A DNA stretch of 54,457 bases, from positions 1-54,457 of IMG/VR virus record IMGVR_UViG_3300025711_000251; one strand, given 5' to 3'. The DNA comes from a virus. The position numbers and the translations under genes are program-made. The notes under the pieces were generated by a model. That model worked only from the letters and a program-made list of their open reading frames with translations, was not told where the DNA came from and ran no database searches. Below are positions 38,993 through 46,609 of the stretch, piece by piece. Within the stretch, counting starts at the first letter, position 1, and the number at the start of each line of letters is the position of its first letter.

Positions 38993-39008
38993 CTGTATAT
39001 TTGTACAG
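38993..39008 (-). promoter_or_regulatory. LexA (SOS) box of the DUF1654 gene
   Basis: CTGTATATTTGTACAG: both CTGT and ACAG halves are intact with an 8-base centre. It lies between the predicted -10 (39020-39025) and the ATG at 38977. Confidence 0.82.
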
Positions 39009-39019
39009 TGTTGTTACAA

Positions 39020-39049
39020 ATCATAGCGCAATGCTAAACGGCCGGTAAA
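39020..39049 (-). promoter_or_regulatory. promoter of the DUF1654 gene
   Basis: TTTACC, 18 bases, TATGAT on the minus strand, ending 12 bases before the LexA box. An 8-bp inverted repeat (CTAAACGG 39034-39041 / CCGTTTAG 39055-39062) overlaps its -35 region. Confidence 0.4.
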
Positions 39050-39190
39050 GGGATCCGTTTAGTAGACTTACGGTTTAGAGATAGGGGGAATTTGTCAGGC
39101 TTGTATCCTTTTGCGCATTGATTGCGTGGGCCTTGGCCCGGCCCGTACCTACCGAAGTCGCCGCAAGAGCGAATTTCTCCCTCAAGCGAA

Positions 39191-39213
39191 GCCCGCCTAG
39201 AGCGGGCATTTTT
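39191..39213 (+). terminator. rho-independent terminator upstream of the rightward promoter
   Basis: GCCCGC-N5-GCGGGC followed by ATTTTT. It would stop transcription entering the rightward operator region from the left. Confidence 0.65.
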
Positions 39214-39230
39214 ATGCCCAGCTAAATTTA

Positions 39231-39272
39231 TTTAGCCCTGAGCTATTGACGGCGCTTTAGCTTGTGGCTAAA
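39231..39272. promoter_or_regulatory. right operator cluster
   Basis: TTTAGC-cctga-GCTATT (39231-39247, 10 of 12 bases matching) and TTTAGC-ttgtg-GCTAAA (39256-39272, perfect). Both follow the motif seen at the leftward promoter. An extra half-site GCTAAA lies at 39221-39226. Confidence 0.75.
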
Positions 39273-39274
39273 TT
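39246..39274 (+). promoter_or_regulatory. rightward early promoter
   Basis: TTGACG, 17 bases, TAAATT. The perfect operator 39256-39272 lies between -35 and -10, so repressor binding would shut it off. It drives the recombination/cargo operon. Confidence 0.75.
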
Positions 39275-39280
39275 CACCTC

Positions 39281-39659
39281 AACGCCAGCGACAAGGGCGC
39301 CAGGGCCTGAAGAGGCCTGCCGCTCTTTACCACCGCCAAGATCCTCGCGACCGACTACCCCGGGCAACCGGTAAATGCGAGCAACAAACAGTCGGCCCAT
39401 GCAGCCTCTGGAAGCTGCCGGACTCCCCTCATGGGAGGACGCCAAACCATGCAAGCCAGCCGGAAGATCATCGATCACGAAATGTGTGACGCCGGCCAGG
39501 TGGGGAAACCGCGGCGACACGCATGGGGCGGAAACGAACGGATGTTGCGTTCTGCCCAGCCGGAGGTGGCGCGTAACACCGGCCAGCAAGACCAGATTTC
39601 ACTGGCAGCCCTTCTCACGAGGGGCTGACGGGAAATCAACCGCCCTGGAGGGCAGACAA
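39281..39659 (+). other. structured, non-coding leader of the rightward operon
   Basis: About 380 bases with no convincing gene but several hairpins, for example GCAGC...GCTGC (about 39399-39416), CTCCC-N5-GGGAG (about 39422-39436) and CAGCCCTT-N6-AGGGGCTG (about 39606-39627). It may carry antitermination or processing signals. Confidence 0.45.
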
Positions 39660-39875
39660 ATGCGCAATCAAAACCAGCTCCGCGCCGAAGGCGAATCGAT
39701 GGAACAGTTCAAGGCTCGTCGCGCTCGCGGTGTGGCGACCAACATCCTGGGTTTCATGGCTGAGTGCCGGGAAGGAGCTGGCTGGGACCCTGCAAAGGCT
39801 GAGCAGATCAGCGCTTTCAAATACCACCGCTCCCGTCTTCATCAGCGCCTTGCGATGGCACATCGGCTGCCATGA
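39660..39875 (+). CDS. first gene of the rightward operon, small basic protein
   Basis: 71 residues (MRNQNQLRAEGESMEQFKARRARGVATNILGFMAECREG...), with GGAGG 8 bases before the ATG. An arginine-rich segment (FKARRARG) and its place as first gene after a long structured leader recall lambda N, but no N-type motif is clear. Otherwise unknown. Confidence 0.6.
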   Translation: MRNQNQLRAEGESMEQFKARRARGVATNILGFMAECREGAGWDPAKAEQISAFKYHRSRLHQRLAMAHRLP

Positions 39876-39949
39876 GCCTGACCCGATTTCCTCGATGACC
39901 TTGGGTGGCAGGGTCATCAGGGAAATCAACCCAAAAAAGGAAACGCAGC

Positions 39950-40129
39950 ATGAGCAATTTCAGCGCCGGCCAGCCAGTGGTCATCACCAACCCGCGCGGC
40001 ACCGAGAAGGCGGGCAAGTACGTTGGCACGCAGGACCTGGGCAGTCGCCGCGGTGGCGGCCTGTACCTGGTGGTTGATGTAGAGGGCAAACAGCTCCGGG
40101 CCCGCCCGAGCAAAGTGCGGGCCGCCTAA
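39950..40129 (+). CDS. small beta-rich protein, 59 aa
   Basis: 59 residues (MSNFSAGQPVVITNPRGTEKAGKYVGTQDLG ... LYLVVDVEGKQLRARPSKVRAA), a likely SH3-like small beta barrel with a basic tail. A GGA element lies before the ATG. Function unknown. Confidence 0.6.
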   Translation: MSNFSAGQPVVITNPRGTEKAGKYVGTQDLGSRRGGGLYLVVDVEGKQLRARPSKVRAA

Positions 40130-40191
40130 TCGGCGATTTACTGAAGCGCCTGGGCGACCGGGCGCTTTGGAAATCAACGGAGGGCAGCAAC

Positions 40192-40464
40192 ATGCAAATC
40201 AACCAGCAGAAAACGGTGCAGGTCGACGTGACCGAGCTGCACTTGCACATCAAGGTCAGAGATGGCTTTGCAGCAGGCATCAAGGACGCCCAGGGCGATG
40301 AGGTGGCAGCCTACGAAGGCTACGTACCCGACTTCTTCCCTGGTGAGCACTACGGCGATTACCTGATCTTGAACATCGACCTGGCCACGGGCCAGATCAA
40401 GAACTGGAAGGCGCCCACAGCAGAACAGGTCGAGGCGATGCTCAATCAGGAAGATGAGGATTGA
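40192..40464 (+). CDS. hypothetical early protein, 90 aa
   Basis: 90 residues (MQINQQKTVQVDVTELHLHIKVRDGFAAGIKDAQGDEV ... AMLNQEDED), alpha/beta with an acidic end. It has a GGAGGGC site. It is followed by a gene-free stretch with two long inverted repeats. Function unknown. Confidence 0.65.
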   Translation: MQINQQKTVQVDVTELHLHIKVRDGFAAGIKDAQGDEVAAYEGYVPDFFPGEHYGDYLILNIDLATGQIKNWKAPTAEQVEAMLNQEDED

Positions 40465-40839
40465 GCGACGCCAGGCTCTCCCCCGAGAGCCCATCGATAA
40501 CCCCTTTCGCACAACGATAGTTGGACGGCAGCCACCGTCGCGAGAGGGGTTATCGATGCCGGACGAAACTGCGGCCTATAACCGCCCACCTGGTATCACA
40601 GCAACACGCAGATGACCGCGCAGGCTGATGCGCGAGCGCTTGAACCTGGCTCAGCCAGTCGGCCCGAAGTGGCGGGTGTGAAATGACTCAAGCGTTACTT
40701 CCCGAAAGCCGGAGATCAGCGCCGGCCATCTGCCCCCCCTTCCCCGAACCCTCCAGACAGCTCCCTCCCCGCGCCCAACGGCAACCAGCGGGACGAAGGG
40801 TGCTGTCTTGAGGGTTCTGCAAAAGACCTGGAGGTCATC
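40465..40839. other. gene-free stretch with two long inverted repeats
   Basis: 375 bases without a supported gene. Pair 1: ATCGATAACCCCTTTCGC (40493-40510) against 40540-40557, 17 of 18 bases paired, with an inner GACGG/CCGTC stem. Pair 2: GAACCCTCCAGACAGC (40746-40761) against 40802-40817, 15 of 16 paired. The second ends 22 bases before the next ATG. Confidence 0.7.
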
Positions 40840-41259
40840 ATGGGCTACGCCCTACGCAATTACGACGTTTGGAAAACAACCCTTCCGGTCGTGGCTGATG
40901 ACAGCCAGGCCCAGGTGGCGTGGCTGGAGAGCGCTGCCGAGCAGTTGGTGCAGGGCTCGGACGTGGTGTGGAAACGCCGCAACGGGCCGCAGCGCCGGGT
41001 CACCGCCGGCGAGTTCGCCACGGTGGTGCAGAACCACCTGAACCAGCGGCAAATCGACGGCCAGGACGACCAGGACGGCTTCGGGCGCCTGGTCATCGAC
41101 GCCATGGCCGGCGCCCCGGGCAAGACCAACGCCCAGTACCTGCTGGGCCCGACCCGCCACCCGCTGGGCAAGCTGCATGAGCTGGCCGAAGACCTGCTGC
41201 GCGAGTTTGCGCCGGATGCAGCCGCCGCCCAGCGCGAGGAAGCCGAGGACGATGCATGA
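40840..41259 (+). CDS. hypothetical early protein, 139 aa
   Basis: 139 residues (MGYALRNYDVWKTTLPVVADDSQAQVAWLESAAEQLVQGSDVVWKRRN...), with GGAGG before the ATG. Helical C-terminus (LGKLHELAEDLLREFAPDAAAAQREEAEDDA). It starts a run of tightly overlapping small genes. No family is recognised. Confidence 0.65.
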   Translation: MGYALRNYDVWKTTLPVVADDSQAQVAWLESAAEQLVQGSDVVWKRRNGPQRRVTAGEFATVVQNHLNQRQIDGQDDQDGFGRLVIDAMAGAPGKTNAQYLLGPTRHPLGKLHELAEDLLREFAPDAAAAQREEAEDDA

Positions 41260-41465
41260 ACAGCCCGGCCAGCGTGCACGTACAAATCTCGCAGGCGCTG
41301 GATGATCTTGAGCGCCCGGACGCCCCGCGCTTCTACGAGGCCCACGTCGAGAAAATCATCATCAACGCGATGCAGGCCTTTGAGCCTCTCATCACCCTTG
41401 AAGAATTCCACTACTACAGCGCGCGCCTTCGGCGGATCTGCCAGCGGCGCAAGGAGGCGGCATGA
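41256..41465 (+). CDS. small helical protein, 69 aa
   Basis: 69 residues (MNSPASVHVQISQALDDLERPDAPRFYEAHVEKIIINAMQAF...RRICQRRKEAA), all helical with a basic C-terminus. Overlaps both neighbours by 4 bases (ATGA), so it is translated as part of a chain. Function unknown. Confidence 0.65.
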   Translation: MNSPASVHVQISQALDDLERPDAPRFYEAHVEKIIINAMQAFEPLITLEEFHYYSARLRRICQRRKEAA

Positions 41466-42004
41466 GCATTGATTGGAGCAAGGCGCCAACCGCAACACAT
41501 TACACCCCGCCACTCGACGACAGCGGTATGTGGGTTGCCGTCTTCTGGCGCAAGGAAGGCAACCACTTCCCCGAAGCTTGGCAGGTGGACGACGACGGAA
41601 ACTTGAACAACATCCAAAGGCCTACGGTAGTTAAGGAATCTCTGGAGAGAATGATTGCCCGCCCCATCTTGTGGAACGGCGAAGGCCTGCCGCCAGTTGG
41701 CGTCCCGATCGAAGCCAAGCACAAAAACGCGCAGCCTGACTGGGCTCGCCCTGGTTTCTACGAGACGGTGATAGTCGCCATCGGCAAGCAGCTCGTTATC
41801 TTCGAGGCGGACGGCAACGGGAGCGAAAAGGTTGGCACGCTGAGCGACTACATCTTCCGCCCCATCCGCACCGCCGAGCAGATCGCGGCGGAAGAGCACC
41901 AGAAGGCAATCGACGAACTGGCTGCCGACACAGACTGGATTCTTGACCGCGCTTCATGCGAAGCGGTCATTGCAGCCGGCTACCGCAAGCAGGTGCAGCC
42001 ATGA
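41462..42004 (+). CDS. phage hypothetical protein, 180 aa
   Basis: 180 residues (MSIDWSKAPTATHYTPPLDDSGMWVAVFWRKEG...). Contains GLPPVGVPIEAKHKNAQPDW and VIVAIGKQLVIFEADGNG ... YIFRPIRTAEQIAAEEHQKAIDEL. The P-P-x-G-x-x-x-E opening of the second domain and FRPIRT ending are common in phage small-gene clusters, sometimes repeated in one protein. The function of this module is not known. Confidence 0.7.
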   Translation: MSIDWSKAPTATHYTPPLDDSGMWVAVFWRKEGNHFPEAWQVDDDGNLNNIQRPTVVKESLERMIARPILWNGEGLPPVGVPIEAKHKNAQPDWARPGFYETVIVAIGKQLVIFEADGNGSEKVGTLSDYIFRPIRTAEQIAAEEHQKAIDELAADTDWILDRASCEAVIAAGYRKQVQP

Positions 42005-42222
42005 TCCAGCCCATCGTGAAATCGTTGATTGACGAAATGGTCGATGAGCTTCCCGAGCACCTGGCAGTGCCAGCCGACCGCGTGCTGATGGTCTTCAAGG
42101 GCCGCACTATGTGGGAAGCCATGCAGGCCGCCGAACGGGCGCACATCTCCAACCCTGAGGCCTGGAGCCGCCGGGCCTGCCTGTGCGGTGAGTGGACGCT
42201 GTCGTATGAGGTGCGGGTATGA
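42001..42222 (+). CDS. small hypothetical protein, 73 aa
   Basis: 73 residues from ATG 42001 (MIQPIVKSLIDEMVDELPEHLAVPADRVLMVFKGRTMWEAMQAAERAHIS...), overlapping both neighbours by 4 bases. Helical, with two cysteines near the end (RRACLCGEW). Unknown. Confidence 0.65.
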   Translation: MIQPIVKSLIDEMVDELPEHLAVPADRVLMVFKGRTMWEAMQAAERAHISNPEAWSRRACLCGEWTLSYEVRV

Positions 42223-42674
42223 AGCTTGAGCGCTCGACACTCATCGCCCTGGCGGCGCACGAAAGTGCACTGCAGAGGATCAAGTCGCTGACACGCTCTA
42301 TCGGCGAGCATCTTGGCCAATGCGAAAACCGTTTTGATCAGCTCGGTCCGAAGCCTGTCAACGAGTTTCCTGAACTAGGCGAACTGCCTTGGCCCAATGG
42401 CAGCGAAGAGCATTGGCGAATTCTCTACGACGAGAAGAATCGCCGCAAAACGCACTTGTGGGATGCATTTCAGTTGTGGGCAGAAGACGAAGACCGCAGG
42501 CTGAATGACGATGAAGTGATGGATAACCTGCTCAAGCAAGGCTGCGTCCACTGCACTCGCGCTTGGTATTTTGCAAGAGAGCGCAAGAAAGCGCGGCTGG
42601 CTCTTCGCGGCTTCCGACTGTCTCTGCGTGCGCTTGGCAAATCTGCCATCAAGGCGCTGGAGCCGAAGCCATGA
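42219..42674 (+). CDS. hypothetical protein, 151 aa
   Basis: 151 residues (MKLERSTLIALAAHESALQRIKSLTRSIGEHLGQCENRF...), strongly helical and basic at the end. A CVHC pair (GCVHCTRAWYFARERKKARL) plus CENRF could bind a metal. Similar proteins seem to be common in Pseudomonas phage early regions; function unknown. Confidence 0.65.
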   Translation: MKLERSTLIALAAHESALQRIKSLTRSIGEHLGQCENRFDQLGPKPVNEFPELGELPWPNGSEEHWRILYDEKNRRKTHLWDAFQLWAEDEDRRLNDDEVMDNLLKQGCVHCTRAWYFARERKKARLALRGFRLSLRALGKSAIKALEPKP

Positions 42675-42787
42675 CCGCCCGCCAGCGCGCCAAGCGCATC
42701 GCTATGTGGCGAGGAAGTTTCATCACCCTGACCCTGTGCACGCTCTGGCTGATCGCCAGCTCCTACGCAGACCGCATTGCTTCGTGA
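42671..42787 (+). CDS. tiny membrane protein, 38 aa
   Basis: 38 residues (MTARQRAKRIAMWRGSFITLTLCTLWLIASSYADRIAS): a basic N-terminus and one hydrophobic helix. Its ATG overlaps the previous stop by 4 bases. Likely a single-pass inner-membrane peptide of unknown role. Confidence 0.55.
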   Translation: MTARQRAKRIAMWRGSFITLTLCTLWLIASSYADRIAS

Positions 42788-42794
42788 GGTGACC

Positions 42795-43061
42795 ATGGCC
42801 ATTGAAACTAAACAGGCGGCGGTCTACTTCGCCCCAACAGCAGGGCGCCGCTTCTTAACCAAGGCCGCAGCAGTCAACAAGGAAGCCCGGGCGATCATCA
42901 AAAAGCACTTCCCGGACGAGCGCGGCTGTCGCGGAGAAATAGACGGCTGCGGGCCGTACGGATGTGGCGACCGAGGCTGGAGCCTTGAGGTTGATCAGCC
43001 TGAACGTTTCCAGCGCTACTACCGCCTCCTAACCGCCGCCCTCAAGAGGACTCTCGCATGA
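42795..43061 (+). CDS. hypothetical protein, 88 aa, cysteine-rich centre
   Basis: 88 residues from ATG 42795 (MAIETKQAAVYFAPTAGRRFLTKAAAVNKEARAIIKKHF). A cysteine/glycine-rich centre (GCRGEIDGCGPYGCGDRGW) may bind metal. GAGG precedes the ATG. Unknown. Confidence 0.65.
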   Translation: MAIETKQAAVYFAPTAGRRFLTKAAAVNKEARAIIKKHFPDERGCRGEIDGCGPYGCGDRGWSLEVDQPERFQRYYRLLTAALKRTLA

Positions 43062-43102
43062 TCGCCCTCCTCTGGTTCTGCTACGCCTACAACGTCAAGT
43101 AA
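43058..43102 (+). CDS. possible 14-residue hydrophobic peptide
   Basis: MIALLWFCYAYNVK, with AGAGGA before the ATG and a 4-base overlap with the previous stop, in the chain pattern of its neighbours. It is too short to judge; it may only be the ragged end of the cluster. Confidence 0.25.
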   Translation: MIALLWFCYAYNVK

Positions 43103-43157
43103 CCCCCTTCCCCTATCTATCGCAGCGCCCCGGTGACGGCATGGCGCAGGAGCAATC
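43103..43157 (+). repeat. intergenic boundary module, copy 1
   Basis: C-rich tract (CCCCCTTCCCCTATCTATC), then a GCGCC/GGCGC stem, then AGGAG and the ATG. Similar modules precede the genes at 47614, 48261, 49422, 50413, 51374, 52635 and 53133. Confidence 0.6.
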
Positions 43158-44282
43158 ATGTCCGCAAAACAGCAGGTCATCACGATTGACGACATCAGCC
43201 AGGAAAACGCCCCGGCTATCTACGTGGCCGGCGGCCTCAAGCAGTTCCTGGAGCATGCCAAGGCCCAGGCCACCGGCGAGGTGCCGGACCTGACCACCCG
43301 CAAGGGCCGCGAACGCATCGCCAGCCTGGCCGCGCAGGTAAGCAAGTCCAAGACCGCCGTGGAGAAGCCGGGCCGCGAGTACCTGAAGCGGCTGAAGGAG
43401 ATGCCCAAGGTCATCGAGGCCGAGCTGCGCGAGTTCGTGACCAGCATGGATGCGCTGCGGGACGAAACGCGCCAGCCGCTGACCGACTGGGAAAAGGCCG
43501 AGGATGCGCGGGTGGATGCCCACAACGATGGCATCCAGCGCATCAAGAACATGGCGGTGTTCGCCGAGCCGCCGACCGCCGCTCAGGTTCAGCAGGCAAT
43601 CGCCGACTTGGAGCGGATCGAGATCGGCAAGTCCTGGGAAGAGTTCCTGCCCGAGGCCGCCCAGGCCAAGGACCAGGCGCTTGCCAGCCTGCGCGGCCAG
43701 TTGGCCCAGCGCCAGGCGTACGAGGCTGAGCAGGCCGAACTGGCCCGGCTGCGCCGCGAGGCAGACGAGCGCGCCGAGCAAGACCGCATCCGACTGGCCC
43801 AGGAGGCCGCTGTCGAGGCCGAGCGTCAGCGTGTGGCCCGGGAGCAGCAAGCCGAGCGTGACGAAGCCGCTAAGCGCGAGCAGGACCTGAAAGACCAGGC
43901 CGCTGCACGGGAGCGCGAAGCCGAAAACCAGCGCCTGCAGTTGCAGCTTCAGGCTGAGCAAGCAGAACGCCAGGCCGCCCAGGCTGAAGCCAATCGCATC
44001 GCCGCCGAGCAGCGCGCCGAGCAAGAGCGTGCGGCCGCCGCCCAGCGCGCTGAACAGGCCGCCGAGAAAGCCCGCCTGGACGAGCAGCGCCGCCAGAAGG
44101 AAGCGGCCGACGAGATCCTGCGTCAGGAGAAGCTGCGTGAAGCTGACAAGGCCCACAAAGGCGCCATCTACAAAGCAGCCAAAGAGGCCTTCATGGCCAA
44201 CGGCATGAGCGAAGACTGCGCCCGCCTGGCTGTGAAGCTGGTGGCCAGCGGCTTCATCCCTGCCATGAGCATTCAATACTGA
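43158..44282 (+). CDS. long coiled-coil protein of the recombination module
   Basis: 374 residues. The N-terminal domain (residues 1-125) is helical and lysine-rich (TRKGRERIASLAAQVSKSKTAVEKPGREYLKRL). A very long Ala/Glu/Gln/Arg coiled coil (about 180-335) follows, then a C-terminal small domain (AHKGAIYKAAKEAFMANGMSEDCARLAVKLVASG). It is co-transcribed with the ERF annealing protein and YqaJ nuclease, 7 bases upstream of ERF. A DUF1351-like partner role is possible but not demonstrated. Confidence 0.75.
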   Translation: MSAKQQVITIDDISQENAPAIYVAGGLKQFLEHAKAQATGEVPDLTTRKGRERIASLAAQVSKSKTAVEKPGREYLKRLKEMPKVIEAELREFVTSMDALRDETRQPLTDWEKAEDARVDAHNDGIQRIKNMAVFAEPPTAAQVQQAIADLERIEIGKSWEEFLPEAAQAKDQALASLRGQLAQRQAYEAEQAELARLRREADERAEQDRIRLAQEAAVEAERQRVAREQQAERDEAAKREQDLKDQAAAREREAENQRLQLQLQAEQAERQAAQAEANRIAAEQRAEQERAAAAQRAEQAAEKARLDEQRRQKEAADEILRQEKLREADKAHKGAIYKAAKEAFMANGMSEDCARLAVKLVASGFIPAMSIQY

Positions 44283-44289
44283 GGTTCCC

Positions 44290-45069
44290 ATGAGCAACGT
44301 AGCCCGAGTTGAACAAGCCGCCCTCCCAGTGCAGGCGGCAGAATCGGCCACCATCCTGCAGATCATCCAACAGGTGGCCATGTCTCCTACCGCCGACATC
44401 GACAAGATGGAGCGGTTGATGGCGATGCATGAGCGCTTCCAGGCGCAGCAGGCCAAGCAGCAGTACGACGAGGCGCTGGCCCGCATGCAGGAAGAACTGC
44501 CAGTGATCGGCGAGCGCGGCGGCATCAAGGACAAAAACGGTCGCATCCAGAGCACCTACGCGCTCTGGGAGGACATCAACGAGGTGATCAAGCCGGTGCT
44601 GGCCCGCCACGGCTTCGCGATCACCTTCCGCACGCCGCGCAATGGGCGCGGGATCGAAGTGGAAGGCGTCTTGAGCCATCGCGGCGGACACCGGGAAACC
44701 ACGTCTCTCCTCCTGCCGGCCGACACCAGCGGCAGCAAGAACGGTGTCCAGGCAGTGGCCTCCAGCGTGAGCTACGGCAAGCGCTACACCGCCGGCGCCT
44801 TGCTCAACTTCACCACTACTGGCGAGGACGACGACGGCAATGGCGGCGTTGCTGCGGTGACCCCGCGCGTCACGTCCGCCCAGGCTGCCCAGCTCGCAAT
44901 GCTCCTGGAGAAGTGCAGCGAGAAAGCCAAGAAAGCATTCGCCGGCATCCACGGCACGCCGTCGGCGGTAGAGAAAGCCGTGTTCGACCAGGTGCTGGCC
45001 ATGCTCACCAAATCGGCGGCCCAGAACGCCAAGAATCCAGAAGGGGAAGCGAATGAAGATCATCAGTGA
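44290..45069 (+). CDS. erf: ERF-family single-strand annealing protein
   Basis: 259 residues. The ERF core lies at about residues 50-170: ALARMQEELPVIGERGGIKDKNGRIQSTYALWEDINEVIKPVLARHGFAITF ... SHRGGHRETTSLLLPADTSGSKNGVQAVASSVSYGKRYTAGALLNF. Such proteins anneal complementary single strands in phage recombination, like P22 Erf. It overlaps the YqaJ exonuclease gene by 17 bases, forming a complete exonuclease/annealase pair. Confidence 0.93.
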   Translation: MSNVARVEQAALPVQAAESATILQIIQQVAMSPTADIDKMERLMAMHERFQAQQAKQQYDEALARMQEELPVIGERGGIKDKNGRIQSTYALWEDINEVIKPVLARHGFAITFRTPRNGRGIEVEGVLSHRGGHRETTSLLLPADTSGSKNGVQAVASSVSYGKRYTAGALLNFTTTGEDDDGNGGVAAVTPRVTSAQAAQLAMLLEKCSEKAKKAFAGIHGTPSAVEKAVFDQVLAMLTKSAAQNAKNPEGEANEDHQ

Positions 45070-45670
45070 TGTCGAGCAAGGCACCCAGGCCTGGCTGGAA
45101 CTGCGCCTGGGCATCATCACCTGCAGCGAGCTGGACAGCCTGCTGGTGAACGGCAAAGGCGAAGCGGGCTTCGGCGCCGGAGCCTTCACCTACATGAACA
45201 CCCTCATCGGTGAGCGCATCACCGGCGAAGCGGCTGACCCCTTCCAGGGCAACCGCCACACCGAGCGCGGCCATGAGTACGAGGGCATCGCGCGCGTCCT
45301 TTACGAAAGCCGTGAGGATGTGAAAGCCCGCCAGGTGGGCATCATCCTGAACCACGGCATCGGCTACTCGCCCGACTCGCTCATCGGCGACAAGGGCCTG
45401 ACCGAGATCAAGACCAAGCTGCCAAAGCTGCAGGTCGAAGTGATCCTGGGCAAGGAGATCCCCAAGGAGCACATCGCCCAGTGCCAGGGTGGCCTGTGGG
45501 TCTCCGAGCGCGAGTGGATCGACTTCGTCTGCTACTGGCCCGGCATGCCGCTGTTCATCAAGCGCGCCTACCGCGACGAAGTGCTGATCCGCAAGCTGAC
45601 CGAGCGCGTTGCCACCTTCTACGAAATCCTCGACGAGCGCATGAATAAGGTGCTCGGCCTGGCCGCATAA
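45053..45670 (+). CDS. YqaJ/lambda Exo-type recombination exonuclease
   Basis: 205 residues. PD-(D/E)xK nuclease: WLELRLGIITCSE near the N-terminus, Glu75 or Glu77 (RGHEYEG), Asp108 (YSPDSLIG) and Glu118-x-Lys120 (LTEIKTK). It would resect 5' strands for ERF annealing. Confidence 0.92.
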   Translation: MKIISDVEQGTQAWLELRLGIITCSELDSLLVNGKGEAGFGAGAFTYMNTLIGERITGEAADPFQGNRHTERGHEYEGIARVLYESREDVKARQVGIILNHGIGYSPDSLIGDKGLTEIKTKLPKLQVEVILGKEIPKEHIAQCQGGLWVSEREWIDFVCYWPGMPLFIKRAYRDEVLIRKLTERVATFYEILDERMNKVLGLAA

Positions 45671-45684
45671 CTCAAGGAATCACG

Positions 45685-46143
45685 ATGCCAACTCTTACCG
45701 ATATCGGCCGCCTGGGCCGAGACGCTGAACTGCGCTACACCCCCAACGGCGACGCCGTGTGCAACCTGGCCCTTGCGTGCGAATACGGTCGCAAGGGCCA
45801 GGACGGCAAGCGCCCCACCCAGTGGATCGATGCCACGCTCTGGGGCAAGCAGGCCGAGGCCATGGCGCCCTACCTGCTGAAGGGGCAGCAACTGCACTTC
45901 ACCATCGACGATGCCCACGTCGAGACCTACTCCAAAGGCGACGGCAGCCAGGGCATCAAGCTCACCGGCCGGGTGATCACCATCAAGTTTGCCGGCACTC
46001 CGCCCGCCCAGCAGCAACCGGCGCCGCAACAGCAGCGCACTCAGCAGCAGGCGCCGCGTACCCAGCAATCACGGCCAGCGCCACAGGCCGCCACCCAGCC
46101 GGCCCACGACTTCGACAGCTTCGACGACGACATACCGTTCTGA
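45685..46143 (+). CDS. ssb: single-stranded DNA-binding protein
   Basis: 152 residues: an N-terminal OB fold (GRLGRDAELRYTPNGDAVCNLALACEYG, WIDATLWGKQAEAMAPYLLKGQQLHF), a Gln/Pro-rich linker (about 112-140) and the acidic tip DDDIPF that recruits partner proteins. It has the same tip as host SSB and could compete for RecO or exonuclease I. It follows the exonuclease and annealase genes. Confidence 0.95.
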   Translation: MPTLTDIGRLGRDAELRYTPNGDAVCNLALACEYGRKGQDGKRPTQWIDATLWGKQAEAMAPYLLKGQQLHFTIDDAHVETYSKGDGSQGIKLTGRVITIKFAGTPPAQQQPAPQQQRTQQQAPRTQQSRPAPQAATQPAHDFDSFDDDIPF

Positions 46144-46150
46144 GGTGCCC

Positions 46151-46528
46151 ATGATCGATCATGAAATCCTGGCAGGCGCTGAGCGCCAAGCCGAATTGGA
46201 GGCCGCAAAAGCGGCCTTCTTCATGTCTGGCGGGCAGGTTCAACAGCTCGGTCTCAGCGAGACTCAGCCTCGCCGCCCGCTGTCCTGGAATACCACCATG
46301 ACCCAGCGGGCCGGTGCACGCCGCGAGTTCATGCAAAAGGAGCGGGACTTGGCGGGCCTCATTCGGACCCACGCAGTGGTTGATACCGCCCACGGCCCAG
46401 TGACGCGCACGGCCATCCAACTGCGCAACAAGCTGCGAACCCTCGGCGAGAAGCTGACGACCCCGCAGGTCGAACAGATCGCCGCCAAGTACCAGGTGCA
46501 ACTGGCCTACGCGGGGCGCCGGGTTTGA
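46151..46528 (+). CDS. hypothetical protein, 125 aa
   Basis: 125 residues from ATG 46151 (MIDHEILAGAERQAELEAAKAAFFMSGGQVQQLG...), with GAGG before it. Basic second half (KLTTPQVEQIAAKYQVQLAYAGRRV) may bind nucleic acid. Unknown. Confidence 0.65.
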   Translation: MIDHEILAGAERQAELEAAKAAFFMSGGQVQQLGLSETQPRRPLSWNTTMTQRAGARREFMQKERDLAGLIRTHAVVDTAHGPVTRTAIQLRNKLRTLGEKLTTPQVEQIAAKYQVQLAYAGRRV

Positions 46529-46609
46529 AGCGGCTCAACAACCGAGTGCGCCAGCGCCGCCGGCAAGACCAACTCTACTTACCGCCCAGCGGGCTGCAGG
46601 AAGACCAAT

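Noticed and set aside
39231-39272. LexA control of the rightward early promoter
   Set aside because: The palindromes here are TTTAGC-N5-GCTAAA, not CTGT-N8-ACAG; they match the phage operator set.
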